Shown here: in pieces, positions 48,103 to 48,209 of the stretch
How the letters are laid out: every line of letters begins with the position of its first letter
Numbering within the stretch: position 1 is the first letter of the stretch
Source of the DNA: an uncultured Bacteroidota bacterium
Lineage (GTDB): Bacteria > Bacteroidota > Bacteroidia > Bacteroidales > VadinHA17
DNA: 48,209 bases
Reading direction: 5' to 3'
NCBI GenBank assembly: GCA_937864815.1
Contig: CALMJY010000086.1
Coordinates: 1 to 48,209 of the forward strand
The notes under the pieces: generated by a model
The model's database searches: none
Seen by the model: only the letters and a program-made list of their open reading frames with translations
Told to the model about the DNA's origin: nothing
Program-made: the position numbers and the translations under genes

Positions 48103-48209
48103 AAGAGAGAACTTTACATAGAGACGACAAGCTCAGTACCGGTGGAGAATCAGCTCACTCATTCTTTATAATGACGATGTCAATACATTTGAACATGTCA
48201 TCAAGTCAC
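48099..48209 (+). CDS. clpS: ClpS adaptor N-terminus, truncated by window end, apparent frameshift near 48152-48160
   Basis: LILYNDDVNTFEHVIKS encoded from 48158 in a frame different from the ATG at 48099 (MKERTLHRDDKLSTGGESAH); ATGA overlap with upstream stop. Confidence 0.7.
   Translation, partial: MKERTLHRDDKLSTGGESAHSFFIMTMSIHLNMSSSH

Noticed and set aside
1-48209. CRISPR array, prophage, toxin-antitoxin or defence island
   Set aside because: No regularly spaced repeat-spacer array, phage structural gene, or recognisable defence gene was found; the gene content is core metabolism and envelope functions.

Overview
This is a chromosomal window from a Bacteroidetes (probably Bacteroidales-like) genome, judged from its gene families and from recurrent TAnnTTTG promoter motifs. 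It is mostly housekeeping and envelope genes: rsmI, tdk, a murF-alr fusion, a Crp/Fnr regulator, nadE, gldB, a 2[4Fe-4S] ferredoxin missing from the ORF track, an M20 amidohydrolase, a TolB-propeller/outer-membrane-barrel hybrid, a DUF1573 protein, meaB, a TlpA-like thioredoxin, a two-component system, two tandem M14 carboxypeptidase-like paralogs, znuABC-type transporter genes, lpdA, an ECF sigma factor with an adjacent membrane-spanning barrel protein, a MltD-like transglycosylase, uvrA, a LOG-family protein, smpB, miaA, an S9 peptidase, recA, bcp, a SPOR-like protein and the start of clpS. No prophage, CRISPR array, rRNA, tRNA or classical transposase was recognised. The most interesting observations are: (1) three 7-bp direct repeats at exact 11-bp spacing between a HisKA/OmpR two-component operon and a divergent secreted-protein gene, which looks like an OmpR/PhoB-type operator; (2) an ECF sigma factor overlapping a gene that appears to fuse an anti-sigma-like cytoplasmic segment, one TM helix and a C-terminal outer-membrane barrel; (3) an M14 paralog that has lost all three zinc ligands; (4) a pseudo-gluzincin/PD40/Omp85-like protein; (5) several families of intergenic palindromic repeats, including one nested inside another; (6) an apparent frameshift at the start of clpS. 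All calls come from reading motifs by eye; no database search was run.
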